A stretch of 64,000 nt of DNA from UBA10438 sp964432155 (GCA_964432155.1 CAYSMF010000008.1:1-64000), one strand, 5' to 3'; counted from the first letter of the stretch, positions 17,711 through 26,997 are shown. A program made the numbers and translations. Notes: generated by a model from the letters alone, not told the origin.

Positions 17711-17731
17711 GGGCGAGACCCTGTCTCGCCC
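17707..17731. repeat. REP-like palindrome, copy A
   Basis: A 25-base element with a 9-bp perfect stem (GGGCGAGAC at 17711-17719, GTCTCGCCC at 17723-17731) and a CCT loop, preceded by GTAG. An identical copy is at 57188-57212. It sits between two converging genes and could act as a bidirectional transcript end, though no T-run follows. Confidence 0.75.
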
Positions 17732-17749
17732 GCCCTCTGTTGCCGATTC

Positions 17750-20700
17750 TTACCGCTGGATCACGATCGGCATCGTGCGCATACCTGCGCCGTGCATCAT
17801 GACAAGCGTGTACATGCCTTGCGGGAGTGAACGCACATCAATGTGCGTGTCGCCAGCCTGTACATCATAGCGAGCAACGAGTTCACCTGTTGCGCTCACC
17901 AAGCTGACCGACATCGGGACATACGCGCGTACGCTGAGCTCGGTTGTCGCTGGATTCGGCCATGCTGTTGCTGCACCCATCGCAAGCACGTCTTCCGCAA
18001 CAGATACTGGCGGTGTGACGATTGCCGTGAGTGCGAGTTCGACAACCGACGGTGTGCCGTCTGATGTCATGCGCAGCTTGCCGTTGTATGTTCCCGGTGT
18101 TGTGCCTGAGCAACGAAGTGGAATGCTGATGCTACCGCCGGCGGTAATCGTTGTCTTTGGTGATGATGTGATGACAAAGGCATCTGTCGGTGTCGAGCCT
18201 TCAGAGACAGTCTCGAACTTCGTTACCGTAATGTCCGATGTGCCGTTATTGCGCACCGATGCTGTGCGCGTCTTGCTTTGTCCGGATTCCATCGAGCCGA
18301 AGTTGAGCAGTGTCGATGTGAACTCTGGAAGCTTTGTGCCATTCGGACCTGCATAGCGGTATTCAAGTTGTCCGAGGGTTGTGCCAGCAACGAACAGCGT
18401 CGGACGTGTTGTCGTTATTGCGCGTGTTGTTGCGACTGTGCCGGCACTCATCGACAGAATAGTCTGCCATGCACCACCGTTGTTGTCGGACCCAAGCACT
18501 TCGCCATTGCTTCCAATCAGAAGGTGATGTCCAGTGTTTGCATTGACAGTCACCGGTGTAACACCGAGGTTGAGGTCTGCCGCGCCTGCACGCCAGTTTG
18601 CACCGCCATTGACGGACGATGCGATACGGAACGGAGCGTCGTTGCTCAAGCCTGTTCGATAGAGCGCGATACCGTTCGTGCTGTCGCGGAAGGCAAGACC
18701 AACGATTGAGGCACCGCTCACACCGAGTGACCCTTGTGCCCAGGTCTGCCCCTTATTCAGCGAGTAAATCACACGATTCGTTGATGTTGCAAACCAGATA
18801 GCGTCGCCGCGCCACGACGTAGCACCGCGCACGATACGCTCGCTGCCGGTTGAAAGCGGCGCCGTACCAACGGCTGTCCATGCAGCGCCGCCATTTGTTG
18901 TGCGAACAACGCCGAATTTGCCAGCGACGGGATTGCCCACAGCGATACCGTTGCTGGCATCAAACATGAAGATGCCTTCGACCGATGCCAGGTTGGTGCT
19001 GACGTTTACGCCGTTCCAACTTGAGCCGCCGTTTGTTGTGCGGCTGATGGTTGGCACGTTATTGCTGAGTCCGCCAATCAATGCGGTCGTTGTGCTCACA
19101 GCGCGAATCGTCGTCGGCACGAATGGAGGTGTGACGTAGCCACCTGATCCGCTTGCAGTAACGCGCACCATGATGCGCTGACCGAAGATCGTGCCTGCAG
19201 CATACATCGTGCGATCAGAGCTGACATCGATATGATTCCAGCTTGCGCCAGCCTGATCGACGATGCTTGTGTACGAGTTATTCGTTGGAAGATCAACAGG
19301 AACGTAGATCGAGGCATAGTTCGCATATGTTCCACTGGCGATGCGAAGTCCAACACCAACTTCGCTCTTGTACCATGGGTATGATGCCTTGAGCTGGATG
19401 TCGAACGTGCCGCTGACTTCGCCGTTGCGCGCAATGTTGCCAAGTGAAATCGTTGGCGTGCCGAAGTACGTGACGTTCGGATCGAGCATCACAGGCGTGA
19501 TGATCACATTCGATGCATCGTGGAGGACATTCTTCACGGTGAAACGCACCGTTGTGCGTTCGTACGTCGAGATCTTGCCACTGATTGAACCACCGATGGC
19601 GAGCTCCTTCATCACCAAGCCAGGCATGCGCTCACCACTTGTGAACGATGCATTGACCTTTACTGCGCGCTCTGCGTTGACACGTCCCCAATAGAGCGGG
19701 CGTGTGTCGAAGTTCACCCCGATGAGTGGATCGACTGTGCCGCGGATTTGCGCGCGAATCATTTCCGGTGTCCAGTCCGGGTGAATAGCCTTTACAAGAC
19801 CAGCGATGCCAGCAGTAAGTGGCGACGAGAAGGATGTTCCAGACAGCGCGCGATACTGATTGTTTGGGTACGTGCTCAGGATGTTTTCGCCTGGAGCGTA
19901 GACATCAACATTGCGTCCGTAGTTCGAGAAGCCCGAGACGCGATCAGCTGCAGTGCTTGCGCCCACGCTGAGCACACCATCAAGGCTTGCGGGTGATTGC
20001 AGATAGAGATCGTTGTTGAGTCCGTCGTTGCCCGATGCAGCAACGACGAGAGAGCCCTTGGCCGTTGCGTAGTCTACGATGTCCTGTGCAGCTGGATCAA
20101 TGCCGGGTCCGCCCCATGAGCAATTGATAATGTGCGCGCCGAGATCTGCAGCGTATGCAATCGCGTCGTACCCACGCAGAATGCCGCCAAAGTTTGGATT
20201 ATCAGAACCACACTTGATCGCAATGATGCGACAGTTGAAGCCAGCACCAGCAACACCCTTACCGTTATTCGTTGATGCAGAGGCACAGCCACCGACGACT
20301 GTGCCGTGTGATGTGCCGTCGTTGATTGCGCCGCCAGGTGCTGGATCATTGTCTGGTCGCACGATGCCTTGTTGCGCGTCGGCAGCGGAAATGTTGCCGA
20401 CGAAGTCCCAACCACGCACGTCATCGACCAGTCCATTCTTGTCGTCGTCGATGCTGTTGTTTGGGATCTCCTTAGGATTCGTCCAGATGTTAGCAGACAA
20501 GTCCTCGTGCTTCCAATCTGTGCCCGAGTCGATGATTGCGATGACAACTGAGCTTGCGCCCTTTGTGACATCCCATGCCTTATCGACCTTCATCAGGCCC
20601 ATCCACGTTTGGGTGCTGTACCGTGGGTCGTTCGGCGTGAAGCTCAACCGATGAATCGGCATCGGCACAGCGTACTCTACATCTGGGTTGTCCATCAGGC

Positions 20701-21109
20701 GAGCGCATACATCGAACGGGTCTGTGCCTGCATCGTACCGCACCGAATACATGCGATCGAGTCCGATCGTTGTCGCAACCGCTGCATCTGCAACGGTCGG
20801 GAACATTGAGTTGACCTCCTGAAGATTAAGGTTCATGAGGTCGCGATTGACCGGGCTCGACATCAATGTCTGGTGTTGTCGTGCTACGCCATGGGGCTGG
20901 CGTGTTTTGACGATGATCATCCCTGGAACGTAGGTGCCGGGTGCAGGGCGTTGGACAATAATATCGCGAGCCGAGCGGCTCACGCCATTGGGTAACCCTA
21001 TGGCATCTCTGCGGATACGGTATGCATCCTGTCCCGGCAGAAGGCCTGCCCAGGACGTGCCAACGAGGAGGATAAGCGAAAGACAAACGGCGGTTAAACG
21101 TGTGATCAT
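17750..21109 (-). CDS. Secreted subtilisin-like serine protease (S8) with propeller and T9SS tail
   Basis: 1119 residues from ATG 21109; upstream in-frame codons are unlike a coding start, and a signal peptide begins here (ITRLTAVCLSLILLVGTSWA). A propeptide-like segment is followed by the S8 domain with triad D194 (AIIDSGTD), H268 (GTSHGTVVGG) and S426 (SGTSFSSP). Next come repeated WxG/TTNGG segments of a BNR/Ycf48-like propeller (about 620-940), an Ig-like anchor domain (LLNFGSMESGQSKT), and a sorting tail (WPNPATTELSVRAYVPMS..., LPQGMYTLVMMHG). Likely an exported protease retained at the surface. Confidence 0.92.
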   Translation of the reverse strand: MITRLTAVCLSLILLVGTSWAGLLPGQDAYRIRRDAIGLPNGVSRSARDIIVQRPAPGTYVPGMIIVKTRQPHGVARQHQTLMSSPVNRDLMNLNLQEVNSMFPTVADAAVATTIGLDRMYSVRYDAGTDPFDVCARLMDNPDVEYAVPMPIHRLSFTPNDPRYSTQTWMGLMKVDKAWDVTKGASSVVIAIIDSGTDWKHEDLSANIWTNPKEIPNNSIDDDKNGLVDDVRGWDFVGNISAADAQQGIVRPDNDPAPGGAINDGTSHGTVVGGCASASTNNGKGVAGAGFNCRIIAIKCGSDNPNFGGILRGYDAIAYAADLGAHIINCSWGGPGIDPAAQDIVDYATAKGSLVVAASGNDGLNNDLYLQSPASLDGVLSVGASTAADRVSGFSNYGRNVDVYAPGENILSTYPNNQYRALSGTSFSSPLTAGIAGLVKAIHPDWTPEMIRAQIRGTVDPLIGVNFDTRPLYWGRVNAERAVKVNASFTSGERMPGLVMKELAIGGSISGKISTYERTTVRFTVKNVLHDASNVIITPVMLDPNVTYFGTPTISLGNIARNGEVSGTFDIQLKASYPWYKSEVGVGLRIASGTYANYASIYVPVDLPTNNSYTSIVDQAGASWNHIDVSSDRTMYAAGTIFGQRIMVRVTASGSGGYVTPPFVPTTIRAVSTTTALIGGLSNNVPTISRTTNGGSSWNGVNVSTNLASVEGIFMFDASNGIAVGNPVAGKFGVVRTTNGGAAWTAVGTAPLSTGSERIVRGATSWRGDAIWFATSTNRVIYSLNKGQTWAQGSLGVSGASIVGLAFRDSTNGIALYRTGLSNDAPFRIASSVNGGANWRAGAADLNLGVTPVTVNANTGHHLLIGSNGEVLGSDNNGGAWQTILSMSAGTVATTRAITTTRPTLFVAGTTLGQLEYRYAGPNGTKLPEFTSTLLNFGSMESGQSKTRTASVRNNGTSDITVTKFETVSEGSTPTDAFVITSSPKTTITAGGSISIPLRCSGTTPGTYNGKLRMTSDGTPSVVELALTAIVTPPVSVAEDVLAMGAATAWPNPATTELSVRAYVPMSVSLVSATGELVARYDVQAGDTHIDVRSLPQGMYTLVMMHGAGMRTMPIVIQR

Positions 21110-21320
21110 GGAGATGTGTCCAACGAGGTATTGCAGCAATGGCATGAAAACTGCCTGCATGTTACTGAAAGCAGGGGTTTTCTGCTCGTGTGATTTTTTT
21201 TCGGAAATGCCTGTAACCAAGCAGTCGGGTCTGGTTTCTTCCTGATGTACACGGACTGAACACCCGGTACGCACCAAGGCAAGACATTACGTTTCACTAC
21301 AGTATTCTTTGGAGTTTCCC

Positions 21321-22052
21321 ATGACAACGCGCAATCTGATGACGAGTCTCTTCGTCGCGACGATGGCAGCGGTTTCGTTTGGCCTCACGGCTTGCTCGGA
21401 CAACGGTGTAACGCCGGTCGATCCAGCAGGAATCCGTGTCGACATGTCGACATCGTTCGACCTCAATGCATTCCCGACAGAGTTCGCTGATGCATCACTT
21501 GACCAGCCAATGATGGAGCGTCCGGATCCAAACAAGGGTCGTCCAGTTCGCACACCGTTTGGCGATCTTCTTCGCCGTCTGAACCTCTCTCCTGAGCAAA
21601 CGACAGCAGTGAATGCACTCCTCGCATCGCACAACGACTGTGTGAAGGCTGCACTCGAAGCTCTCCGTGCTGCTGAGAAGGCAATCATTGACGCTGCAAA
21701 GGCTGAAGAAAAGGCAATCAAGCAGCAAGTCAAGGACAGCGTAATCACACGTGACGAAGCTCGCACACAACTCCGCGCCCTTAACCAGCGCACACGTGAA
21801 GCCCTCAAGACACTCCCTGGTCGTGATGCAGCTCGTGCAGCCGTGAAGGCATGTGACGATGCATTCATCGCAGCACTCCGTGGTCTCCTCAACGAACGTC
21901 AGATCACAGTGCTCGACGCATGGCTTTCGAGTCGCGTTGGCGGTGGTAAGGGTCCACGTGGCGGCGATAGCACAGGCACAGGCGACAAGGGTCCACGCGG
22001 CGGCGACAGCACTGGCAACGGTGGTCGCGGTCCAAAGGGTGGTCGCGGCTAA
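21321..22052 (+). CDS. Helical lipoprotein with GPRGGDSTG repeat tail
   Basis: 243 residues. Lipoprotein signal with lipobox LTAC (C25). The central part (about 85-200) is a long Ala/Glu/Lys/Arg-rich helical region starting LNLSPEQTTAV, reminiscent of Spy/CpxP-like LTxxQ proteins. The C-terminus repeats KGPRGGDSTG and ends GGRGPKGGRG. GGAG lies 6-9 bases before the ATG. Codon choice (ACA, GCA, CTC, CGT dominate) is the same as in groEL and the ribosomal genes, suggesting high expression. A 211-bp divergent gap to the protease lies upstream; nothing certain is seen there beyond a weak TACGTTTC at 21288-21295. Confidence 0.75.
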   Translation: MTTRNLMTSLFVATMAAVSFGLTACSDNGVTPVDPAGIRVDMSTSFDLNAFPTEFADASLDQPMMERPDPNKGRPVRTPFGDLLRRLNLSPEQTTAVNALLASHNDCVKAALEALRAAEKAIIDAAKAEEKAIKQQVKDSVITRDEARTQLRALNQRTREALKTLPGRDAARAAVKACDDAFIAALRGLLNERQITVLDAWLSSRVGGGKGPRGGDSTGTGDKGPRGGDSTGNGGRGPKGGRG

Positions 22053-22075
22053 TTCGCTCTCGAAATCTTCAATTC

Positions 22076-22118
22076 GATGCCCATCGTCACTCGCTGGCGA
22101 TGGGCATCGTCGTATTTT
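22076..22118 (+). terminator. Terminator after the lipoprotein gene
   Basis: Perfect 11-bp stem GATGCCCATCG (22076-22086) with CGATGGGCATC (22098-22108), 11-base loop, then GTCGTATTTT. It supports starting the next gene at 22124 rather than at the ATG inside the stem at 22100. Confidence 0.75.
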
Positions 22119-22123
22119 GCTGC

Positions 22124-22906
22124 ATGATAGGTTCGTTATTCGCCCGCATCGGCCGGCTCTCGCTGGCATTCCTCGCCGAAGTAGGGCAGATCGCCTTGCT
22201 CGTGATGGGTATCGTGCGGTACATCCCGCGTGTGTTCCGCGACCGCGCGCTGGTGCTTGAGCAGATGAAGATCGTTGGATCAGACTCGCTGCCCCTTGTG
22301 ATCCTCGTGGGCTCCTTCACGGGCGCGATTGCTGCGTTGCAGGCCACGAACCTCTTTGCAAAGTTCAACCTCATCGGCATCGCACGTCCGTTCATTGGTG
22401 GTTCGATTGCCACGGTGGTATTTACCGAGCTCACACCTGTGCTCACCGCCCTTGTGATTGCTGGACGTGTAGGCGGAGCAATCGCGGCGCAGATTGGTAC
22501 GATGAAGGTCTCGGAGCAGATTGATGCGCTGGACATGATGGCTATCGACAAGGACCGTTACCTCGGAATGCCGCGGGTGATGGCGGCGATCACCATGATG
22601 CCGGTGCTCGCCGTCTTCTCGAGTGTCGTGGCGCTAGTTGGCGCATATGTGCTGACGAATTTCATGTTCGACTTTAGTCTGAGCACCTTTTTTACCTCGG
22701 TGCAGACGTTTTTCAATCTCGGTGAGATTGCTCGCGGACTGCTTAAGTCCCTTGTATTCGGTGGCTTTACGGCCCTGATCGGCGTCCACGTTGGCTTTCG
22801 CACCGAAGGTGGTGCCGAAGGCGTCGGCAACTCTACAGTGCGCGCATTTACCATCTCGGCGGCCAGCATCCTGGTCATTGATGCCTTGTTCGGCGTCATC
22901 CTCTAG
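22124..22906 (+). CDS. MlaE-family lipid ABC transporter permease
   Basis: 260 residues, five to six membrane helices, MlaE/YrbE fold. Conserved stretches include VGSFTGAIAALQ, GIARPFIGGSIATVVFTELTPVLTALVIAGRVGGAIAAQIGTMKVSEQIDAL, the coupling region that meets the ATPase, and VFGGFTALIGVHVGF. The family moves phospholipids or other lipids between inner and outer membranes with an MlaF ATPase and an MlaD substrate-binding protein. Neither partner is next to it here. A hairpin follows its stop, so it appears monocistronic. Confidence 0.9.
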   Translation: MIGSLFARIGRLSLAFLAEVGQIALLVMGIVRYIPRVFRDRALVLEQMKIVGSDSLPLVILVGSFTGAIAALQATNLFAKFNLIGIARPFIGGSIATVVFTELTPVLTALVIAGRVGGAIAAQIGTMKVSEQIDALDMMAIDKDRYLGMPRVMAAITMMPVLAVFSSVVALVGAYVLTNFMFDFSLSTFFTSVQTFFNLGEIARGLLKSLVFGGFTALIGVHVGFRTEGGAEGVGNSTVRAFTISAASILVIDALFGVIL

Positions 22907-22936
22907 GCATATTCTGCCATCCTGACAGATTTGGGC

Positions 22937-22965
22937 AAAGATTGGCAGACGTCTTGCCAATCTTT
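22937..22965 (+). terminator. Hairpin after mlaE-like gene
   Basis: Perfect 11-bp inverted repeat AAAGATTGGCA (22937-22947) and TGCCAATCTTT (22955-22965), loop of 7. The T-run is weak (TCTTTCACTT). It is immediately followed by the groES promoter. Confidence 0.6.
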
Positions 22966-22968
22966 CAC

Positions 22969-22997
22969 TTGACACTCGCCCCTTGTCCCTCTAATTT
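22969..22997 (+). promoter_or_regulatory. groESL promoter
   Basis: TTGACA (22969-22974), 17-base spacer, TAATTT (22992-22997), continued as TAATTTCG, which fits both the classic and the Bacteroidota -7 pattern. The CIRCE operator starts 19 bp downstream of the -10, around the expected transcript start. Confidence 0.75.
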
Positions 22998-23016
22998 CGC
23001 GTCCCCATTGATACTG

Positions 23017-23043
23017 TTAGCACTCACACACGAAGAGTGCTAC
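23017..23043 (+). promoter_or_regulatory. CIRCE operator (HrcA binding site)
   Basis: TTAGCACTC, 9-base spacer, GAGTGCTAC: the HrcA inverted repeat with one mismatch in the last base. Position between promoter and groES implies HrcA repression of groESL relieved on heat shock. hrcA itself is not in the window. Confidence 0.92.
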
Positions 23044-23100
23044 CATGTTCGTCAATGGCGTTCGTTGAACTCAACCACATTTCATTGATTGGAGGATTCC

Positions 23101-23388
23101 ATGAATCTCACACCATTGCACGACCGCGTATTGGTCAAGGCAGCGGAAGCTGAAGAAGTAACAAAGGGTGGCATCATCATTCCTGACACGGCGAAGGAAA
23201 AGCCGATGCAGGGTGAAGTTGTTGCTGTTGGTAACGGCAAGCAATCAGAAGATGGCAAGGTCACGCCACTTCAGGTGAAGGTGGGCGACAAGGTGCTCTA
23301 CGGTAAGTATGCCGGTACAGAGATCAACGTCGACGGTGGCGAGTATTTGATCATGCGCGAAGCAGACATCTTCGCAATCATCAAGTAA
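23101..23388 (+). CDS. groES: Co-chaperonin GroES (Cpn10)
   Basis: 95 residues, full length for the family. N-terminal LTPLHDRVLVK, the mobile-loop region EEVTKGGIIIPDTAKEKP and VGDKVLYGKYAGTEI are all present. It caps the GroEL ring in the cytosol. The start at 23101 has TTGGAGGA upstream (23091-23098). First gene of the CIRCE-controlled operon; groEL follows after 51 bp. Confidence 0.97.
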   Translation: MNLTPLHDRVLVKAAEAEEVTKGGIIIPDTAKEKPMQGEVVAVGNGKQSEDGKVTPLQVKVGDKVLYGKYAGTEINVDGGEYLIMREADIFAIIK

Positions 23389-23439
23389 TCCGACATCACA
23401 CGAATTCCATTCGCAACACAATCACACAGGAATACATCA

Positions 23440-25068
23440 ATGGCAAGCAAGATCATAACGTTTGATGTCGATGCACGTGCTGCCCTCAAGCGCGGCGTCG
23501 ATCAACTCGCAGATGCAGTGAAGGTGACACTTGGACCAAAGGGTCGCAACGTTGTCATCGACAAGAAGTTCGGCGCTCCAACCATCACCAAGGACGGTGT
23601 TACGGTTGCAAAGGAAGTTGAACTCGAAGATCCAATCGAGAACCTTGGCGCATCGATGGTGCGTGAAGTTGCATCGAAGACAAGCGACATCGCAGGTGAC
23701 GGAACAACAACAGCAACGGTGCTTGCACAAGCAATCGTAGCGGAAGGTTTGAAGAACGTCACAGCCGGTGCAAACCCAATGGACCTCAAGCGCGGTATCG
23801 ACATGGCGGTAACAGCCATCCACGAAGGTCTGCGCGAACTCTCACGTCCAGTCCCTGGCAAGAAGGAAATCGCACAAGTCGGTACGATCTCTGCGAACAA
23901 CGATCCAACGATCGGCAACCTGATTGCTGACGCAATGGACAAGGTTGGTAAGGACGGCGTGATCACGGTTGAAGAAGCAAAGGGCACAGAGACATCGATG
24001 GATGTCGTTGAAGGTATGCAGTTCGATCGTGGCTACCTTTCGCCATACTTCGTCACAGACGCCGACACAATGGAGTGTGTGCTCGAGAACCCATACATTC
24101 TGATCCACGACAAGAAGATTGGCGCAATCAAGGATCTTCTCCCGGTCCTCGAAAAGACAGCACAATCAGGTCGCGGTCTGCTCATCATCGCAGAAGACAT
24201 CGAAGGCGAAGCACTCGCAACACTCGTTGTGAACCGTCTCCGTGGCACACTCAAGATCGCAGCTGTCAAGGCACCAGGATTCGGTGATCGTCGCAAGGCG
24301 ATGCTCGAAGACATCGCAGTGCTCACAGGCGGCACGGTGATCTCGGAAGAAAAGGGCTTCAAGCTCGAGAGCGCAACGCTTCAGCACCTCGGTACTGCAA
24401 AGCGCGTTGCAATCGACAAGGACAACACAACGATCGTTGAAGGGGCTGGCAGCTCGGACGACATCAAGAAGCGCATCAACGAAATCAAGTCGCAAATCGA
24501 AAAGACAACAAGCGACTACGATCGTGAGAAGCTTCAAGAGCGTCTGGCGAAGCTCTCCGGCGGTGTTGCTGTTCTGAAGATTGGTGCAGCGACAGAAGTT
24601 GAAATGAAGGAGAAGAAGGCACGCGTTGAGGACGCACTCCACGCAACACGTGCTGCTGTTGAAGAAGGCATCGTGCCTGGTGGTGGTGTTGCATACCTGC
24701 GCACACTCGGCAAGCTCGATTCGCTCAAGACAGAAAACAACGACCAAGTGACGGGCATCAACATCATCCGTCGTGCCGTTGAAGCGCCGATCCGTCAGAT
24801 CCTCTCGAACGCAGGTCTCGAAGGTTCCGTGATCGTTGCCAAGATCAAGGAAGGCACCGGCACATACGGCTTCAACGCCTATGCTGAGAAGTTCGAAGAT
24901 CTTCTCGAAGCCGGTGTGATCGACCCAACGAAGGTGAGCCGTGTTGCTCTTGAGAATGCAGCATCTGTTGCATCGCTCCTGATCACAACGGAAGCCACGA
25001 TCGTTGAGCGTCCAGAAAAGGAAAAGGCTGCGCCAATGCCACACGGCGGTGGCATGGATATGTACTAA
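23440..25068 (+). CDS. groEL: Chaperonin GroEL (Hsp60)
   Basis: 542 residues. ATP-binding segments VTLGPKGRNVVI and DGTTTATVLAQAIV, the apical domain (about 190-375), and AALENAASVASLLITTEA-type equatorial sequence near the C-terminus. The tail ends GGGMDMY, a short version of the usual GGM repeat. Tetradecameric folding chamber with GroES. Strong use of ACA, GCA, CTC and AAG codons marks it as highly expressed. A terminator lies 26 bp after the stop. Confidence 0.98.
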   Translation: MASKIITFDVDARAALKRGVDQLADAVKVTLGPKGRNVVIDKKFGAPTITKDGVTVAKEVELEDPIENLGASMVREVASKTSDIAGDGTTTATVLAQAIVAEGLKNVTAGANPMDLKRGIDMAVTAIHEGLRELSRPVPGKKEIAQVGTISANNDPTIGNLIADAMDKVGKDGVITVEEAKGTETSMDVVEGMQFDRGYLSPYFVTDADTMECVLENPYILIHDKKIGAIKDLLPVLEKTAQSGRGLLIIAEDIEGEALATLVVNRLRGTLKIAAVKAPGFGDRRKAMLEDIAVLTGGTVISEEKGFKLESATLQHLGTAKRVAIDKDNTTIVEGAGSSDDIKKRINEIKSQIEKTTSDYDREKLQERLAKLSGGVAVLKIGAATEVEMKEKKARVEDALHATRAAVEEGIVPGGGVAYLRTLGKLDSLKTENNDQVTGINIIRRAVEAPIRQILSNAGLEGSVIVAKIKEGTGTYGFNAYAEKFEDLLEAGVIDPTKVSRVALENAASVASLLITTEATIVERPEKEKAAPMPHGGGMDMY

Positions 25069-25093
25069 GCCGAACCGACTGAGATTTTTCTCG

Positions 25094-25134
25094 CCGCCAG
25101 ATGGTCCGCATGGAACATCTGGCGGTTCTTTTTT
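25094..25134 (+). terminator. Rho-independent terminator of groESL
   Basis: Perfect 10-bp stem CCGCCAGATG (25094-25103) with CATCTGGCGG (25116-25125), then TTCTTTTTT. Confidence 0.92.
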
Positions 25135-25146
25135 GTATTTACGCGC

Positions 25147-25554
25147 ATGATCTCTCCTGCCATACGACGAGTTCTAGGAAGCGTCACGGGCGTTGTAACG
25201 GCTGTGGCTGTGATCTGGCTCGTGGAGAAAGCCGGACACATGCTTGCAGCTGGACCGGCAATGCCCGATGTGAACAATCCTGATGCCGTCGCTGCATACG
25301 CTGCATCACTGCCACTCGGATCGCTACTGTCCGTGCTCATTGCATGGGTCGGCGGCACCGCGGCCGGCGTCGTTGCAGGATCCCGCGTCGCTGCTGGACG
25401 CCCGATGCTTATCGCGAGCATTGTTGGTGCGATGGTTCTGCTAGGAGCCGTCCTGCAGGTCCTGCAGTTCCCACACCCCACCTGGCTGGTGGTGTCGAGT
25501 ATGATCGGAATCCCGGTGGCCGCCTTCCTCACCGCACGTGCGATGCAGCGATAG
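25147..25554 (+). CDS. Hypothetical four-helix membrane protein
   Basis: 135 residues with four hydrophobic helices (about 10-30, 58-78, 85-105, 112-130) and a short periplasmic or cytoplasmic loop rich in Ala/Pro/Asp between the first two. Gly-rich helices (GGTAAGVVAGSRVAAG) suggest tight packing. No family recognised. It starts 12 bp after the groEL terminator and has no evident partner. Confidence 0.6.
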   Translation: MISPAIRRVLGSVTGVVTAVAVIWLVEKAGHMLAAGPAMPDVNNPDAVAAYAASLPLGSLLSVLIAWVGGTAAGVVAGSRVAAGRPMLIASIVGAMVLLGAVLQVLQFPHPTWLVVSSMIGIPVAAFLTARAMQR

Positions 25555-25618
25555 GTACCACGCATTTTTCTTAGCTTACGACTGAACACTGACTACGGTT
25601 TTTCCACACGCCCTTCCA

Positions 25619-26275
25619 ATGCAGTACGTCGACGCACATACGCATCGCAGATCACCACAAGAGGCTGTTACCTCGCTGGTTAACATTCGTATCACGAGCG
25701 CCACAGAGGTGTTCGAAACAGACGGGATCTGTACGGTTGGTCTCCACCCGTGGGATGTAACCGAAGACTGGCGCGATGCCATCGATATCGTTGAAGAGCT
25801 CAGTGGTGAAGAGCTTGTGGTTGGCATTGGTGAGTGCGGACTCGACCGCGCGGGCAATGCTCCGTGGATTCATCAGGTCGATGCATTCGAATACGTCGCA
25901 GATCTCGTTGAGCGTGTCTCGAAGCCGCTCGTGATCCACTGCGTGAAAGCACACGATGAGTTGCTTCGCGTGCACAAATTCATCGACCCAGTTCAACCAT
26001 GGGTGTTGCACGGCTTCGTGAAGGGGGCCGACCTAGCCCGACAGTGTCTTGATGCAGGAATGATCTTGTCGTTTGGCGCGGCAGTGCTCAAGGAGTCATC
26101 GTCACTTACAGAAGCTGTGCGTCTGTGCCCAGCTGATCGGTTCCTGTTGGAGACCGATACCGACGATGTAGCAATTGAAGAAATTTATGCCGCCGTCGCA
26201 ACGATGCGTGGCGTACCTCTTGAGGAACTATGCGCGACCCTGCAGCAGACTTTCGATTCCGTCTTCAAGCGATGA
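25619..26275 (+). CDS. TatD-family metal-dependent hydrolase
   Basis: 218 residues, short for TatD (usually about 255). Metal ligands are present: H7/H9 (DAHTH), E72 (GIGECGLD), H107 (VIHCVKAH), H131 (VLHGF) and D180 (LLETDTD). TatD proteins are 3'-5' DNA exonucleases or related phosphoesterases. It opens a chain of five genes joined by 4-bp ATGA overlaps (TatD, TcdA, FAD oxidase, methyltransferase, Gpx). Confidence 0.88.
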   Translation: MQYVDAHTHRRSPQEAVTSLVNIRITSATEVFETDGICTVGLHPWDVTEDWRDAIDIVEELSGEELVVGIGECGLDRAGNAPWIHQVDAFEYVADLVERVSKPLVIHCVKAHDELLRVHKFIDPVQPWVLHGFVKGADLARQCLDAGMILSFGAAVLKESSSLTEAVRLCPADRFLLETDTDDVAIEEIYAAVATMRGVPLEELCATLQQTFDSVFKR

Positions 26276-26997
26276 CCGATGCGGGATGGACTTCCCGCAC
26301 ACGTCTGCTCCTGGGTGATGAAGCAGTTGACCGTTTTGCTCGCAACCATGTCCTGATCGTTGGCATGGGTGGTGTGGGCTCGTACGCTGCTGAGTTCGTT
26401 GCGCGCGCCGGTATCGGACGTATGACCATCGTTGATGGCGACGTTGTTGATCCGTCGAACCGCAACCGACAGTTGCCGGCACTCACCACGACGGAGGGGC
26501 TCTACAAGGTGGATGTGATGCGCGAGCGTCTGCGTCTGATCAATCCCGAACTCCAGATTGTGTCGATCAAGGAATTCGTCACACCCGACCGCATCGATCG
26601 TCTCCTCGCAGGATCCTACGATTACATCATTGATGCCATCGACTCGCTTGCACCAAAGGTGATGCTGCTTACACGTGCACATCAAAAGAACATGCGCATC
26701 GTAAGCTCGATGGGAGCTGGTGGGAAGACCGATCCATCAATGGTGCGGATTGCTGATATCGATGAAACGCAGAAGTGTAAACTCGCGCGCTTTGTGCGAA
26801 AGCGTCTACACCGTGTTGGCATTCGCACGGGAATCACAGCAGTGTACTCGCTCGAAGAAACGCAGGTAGACTCACTCATGTTCACCGATGGCACGAATTA
26901 TAAGAAGTCGGCATTCGGCACTGTGCCCTATATGCCCGCGGCATTTGGTGGCGCGTGCGCGAGCGTTGTTATCCGCGATCTCGCGAAGCTCGCATGA
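26272..26997 (+). CDS. tcdA: tRNA threonylcarbamoyladenosine dehydratase TcdA
   Basis: 241 residues of the E1-like/ThiF family. The nucleotide loop GMGGVGSYAAE (31-41), VDGDVVDPSNRNRQ and the IDAIDSLAPKV motif match TcdA (CsdL). It converts t6A37 to cyclic t6A in ANN-decoding tRNAs with ATP. Start at ATG 26272 overlaps the TatD stop. CsdA/CsdE partners are not in the window. Confidence 0.9.
   Translation: MTDAGWTSRTRLLLGDEAVDRFARNHVLIVGMGGVGSYAAEFVARAGIGRMTIVDGDVVDPSNRNRQLPALTTTEGLYKVDVMRERLRLINPELQIVSIKEFVTPDRIDRLLAGSYDYIIDAIDSLAPKVMLLTRAHQKNMRIVSSMGAGGKTDPSMVRIADIDETQKCKLARFVRKRLHRVGIRTGITAVYSLEETQVDSLMFTDGTNYKKSAFGTVPYMPAAFGGACASVVIRDLAKLA

Noticed and set aside
21169..21201. AGCAG/CTGCT hairpin followed by a T-run in the protease-lipoprotein gap
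   Set aside because: Only a 5-bp stem and not placed after any plus-strand gene; not called a terminator.
22100..22123. Earlier ATG for the MlaE-like gene
   Set aside because: It lies inside the terminator stem of the upstream gene; ATG 22124 starts at the usual family N-terminus.
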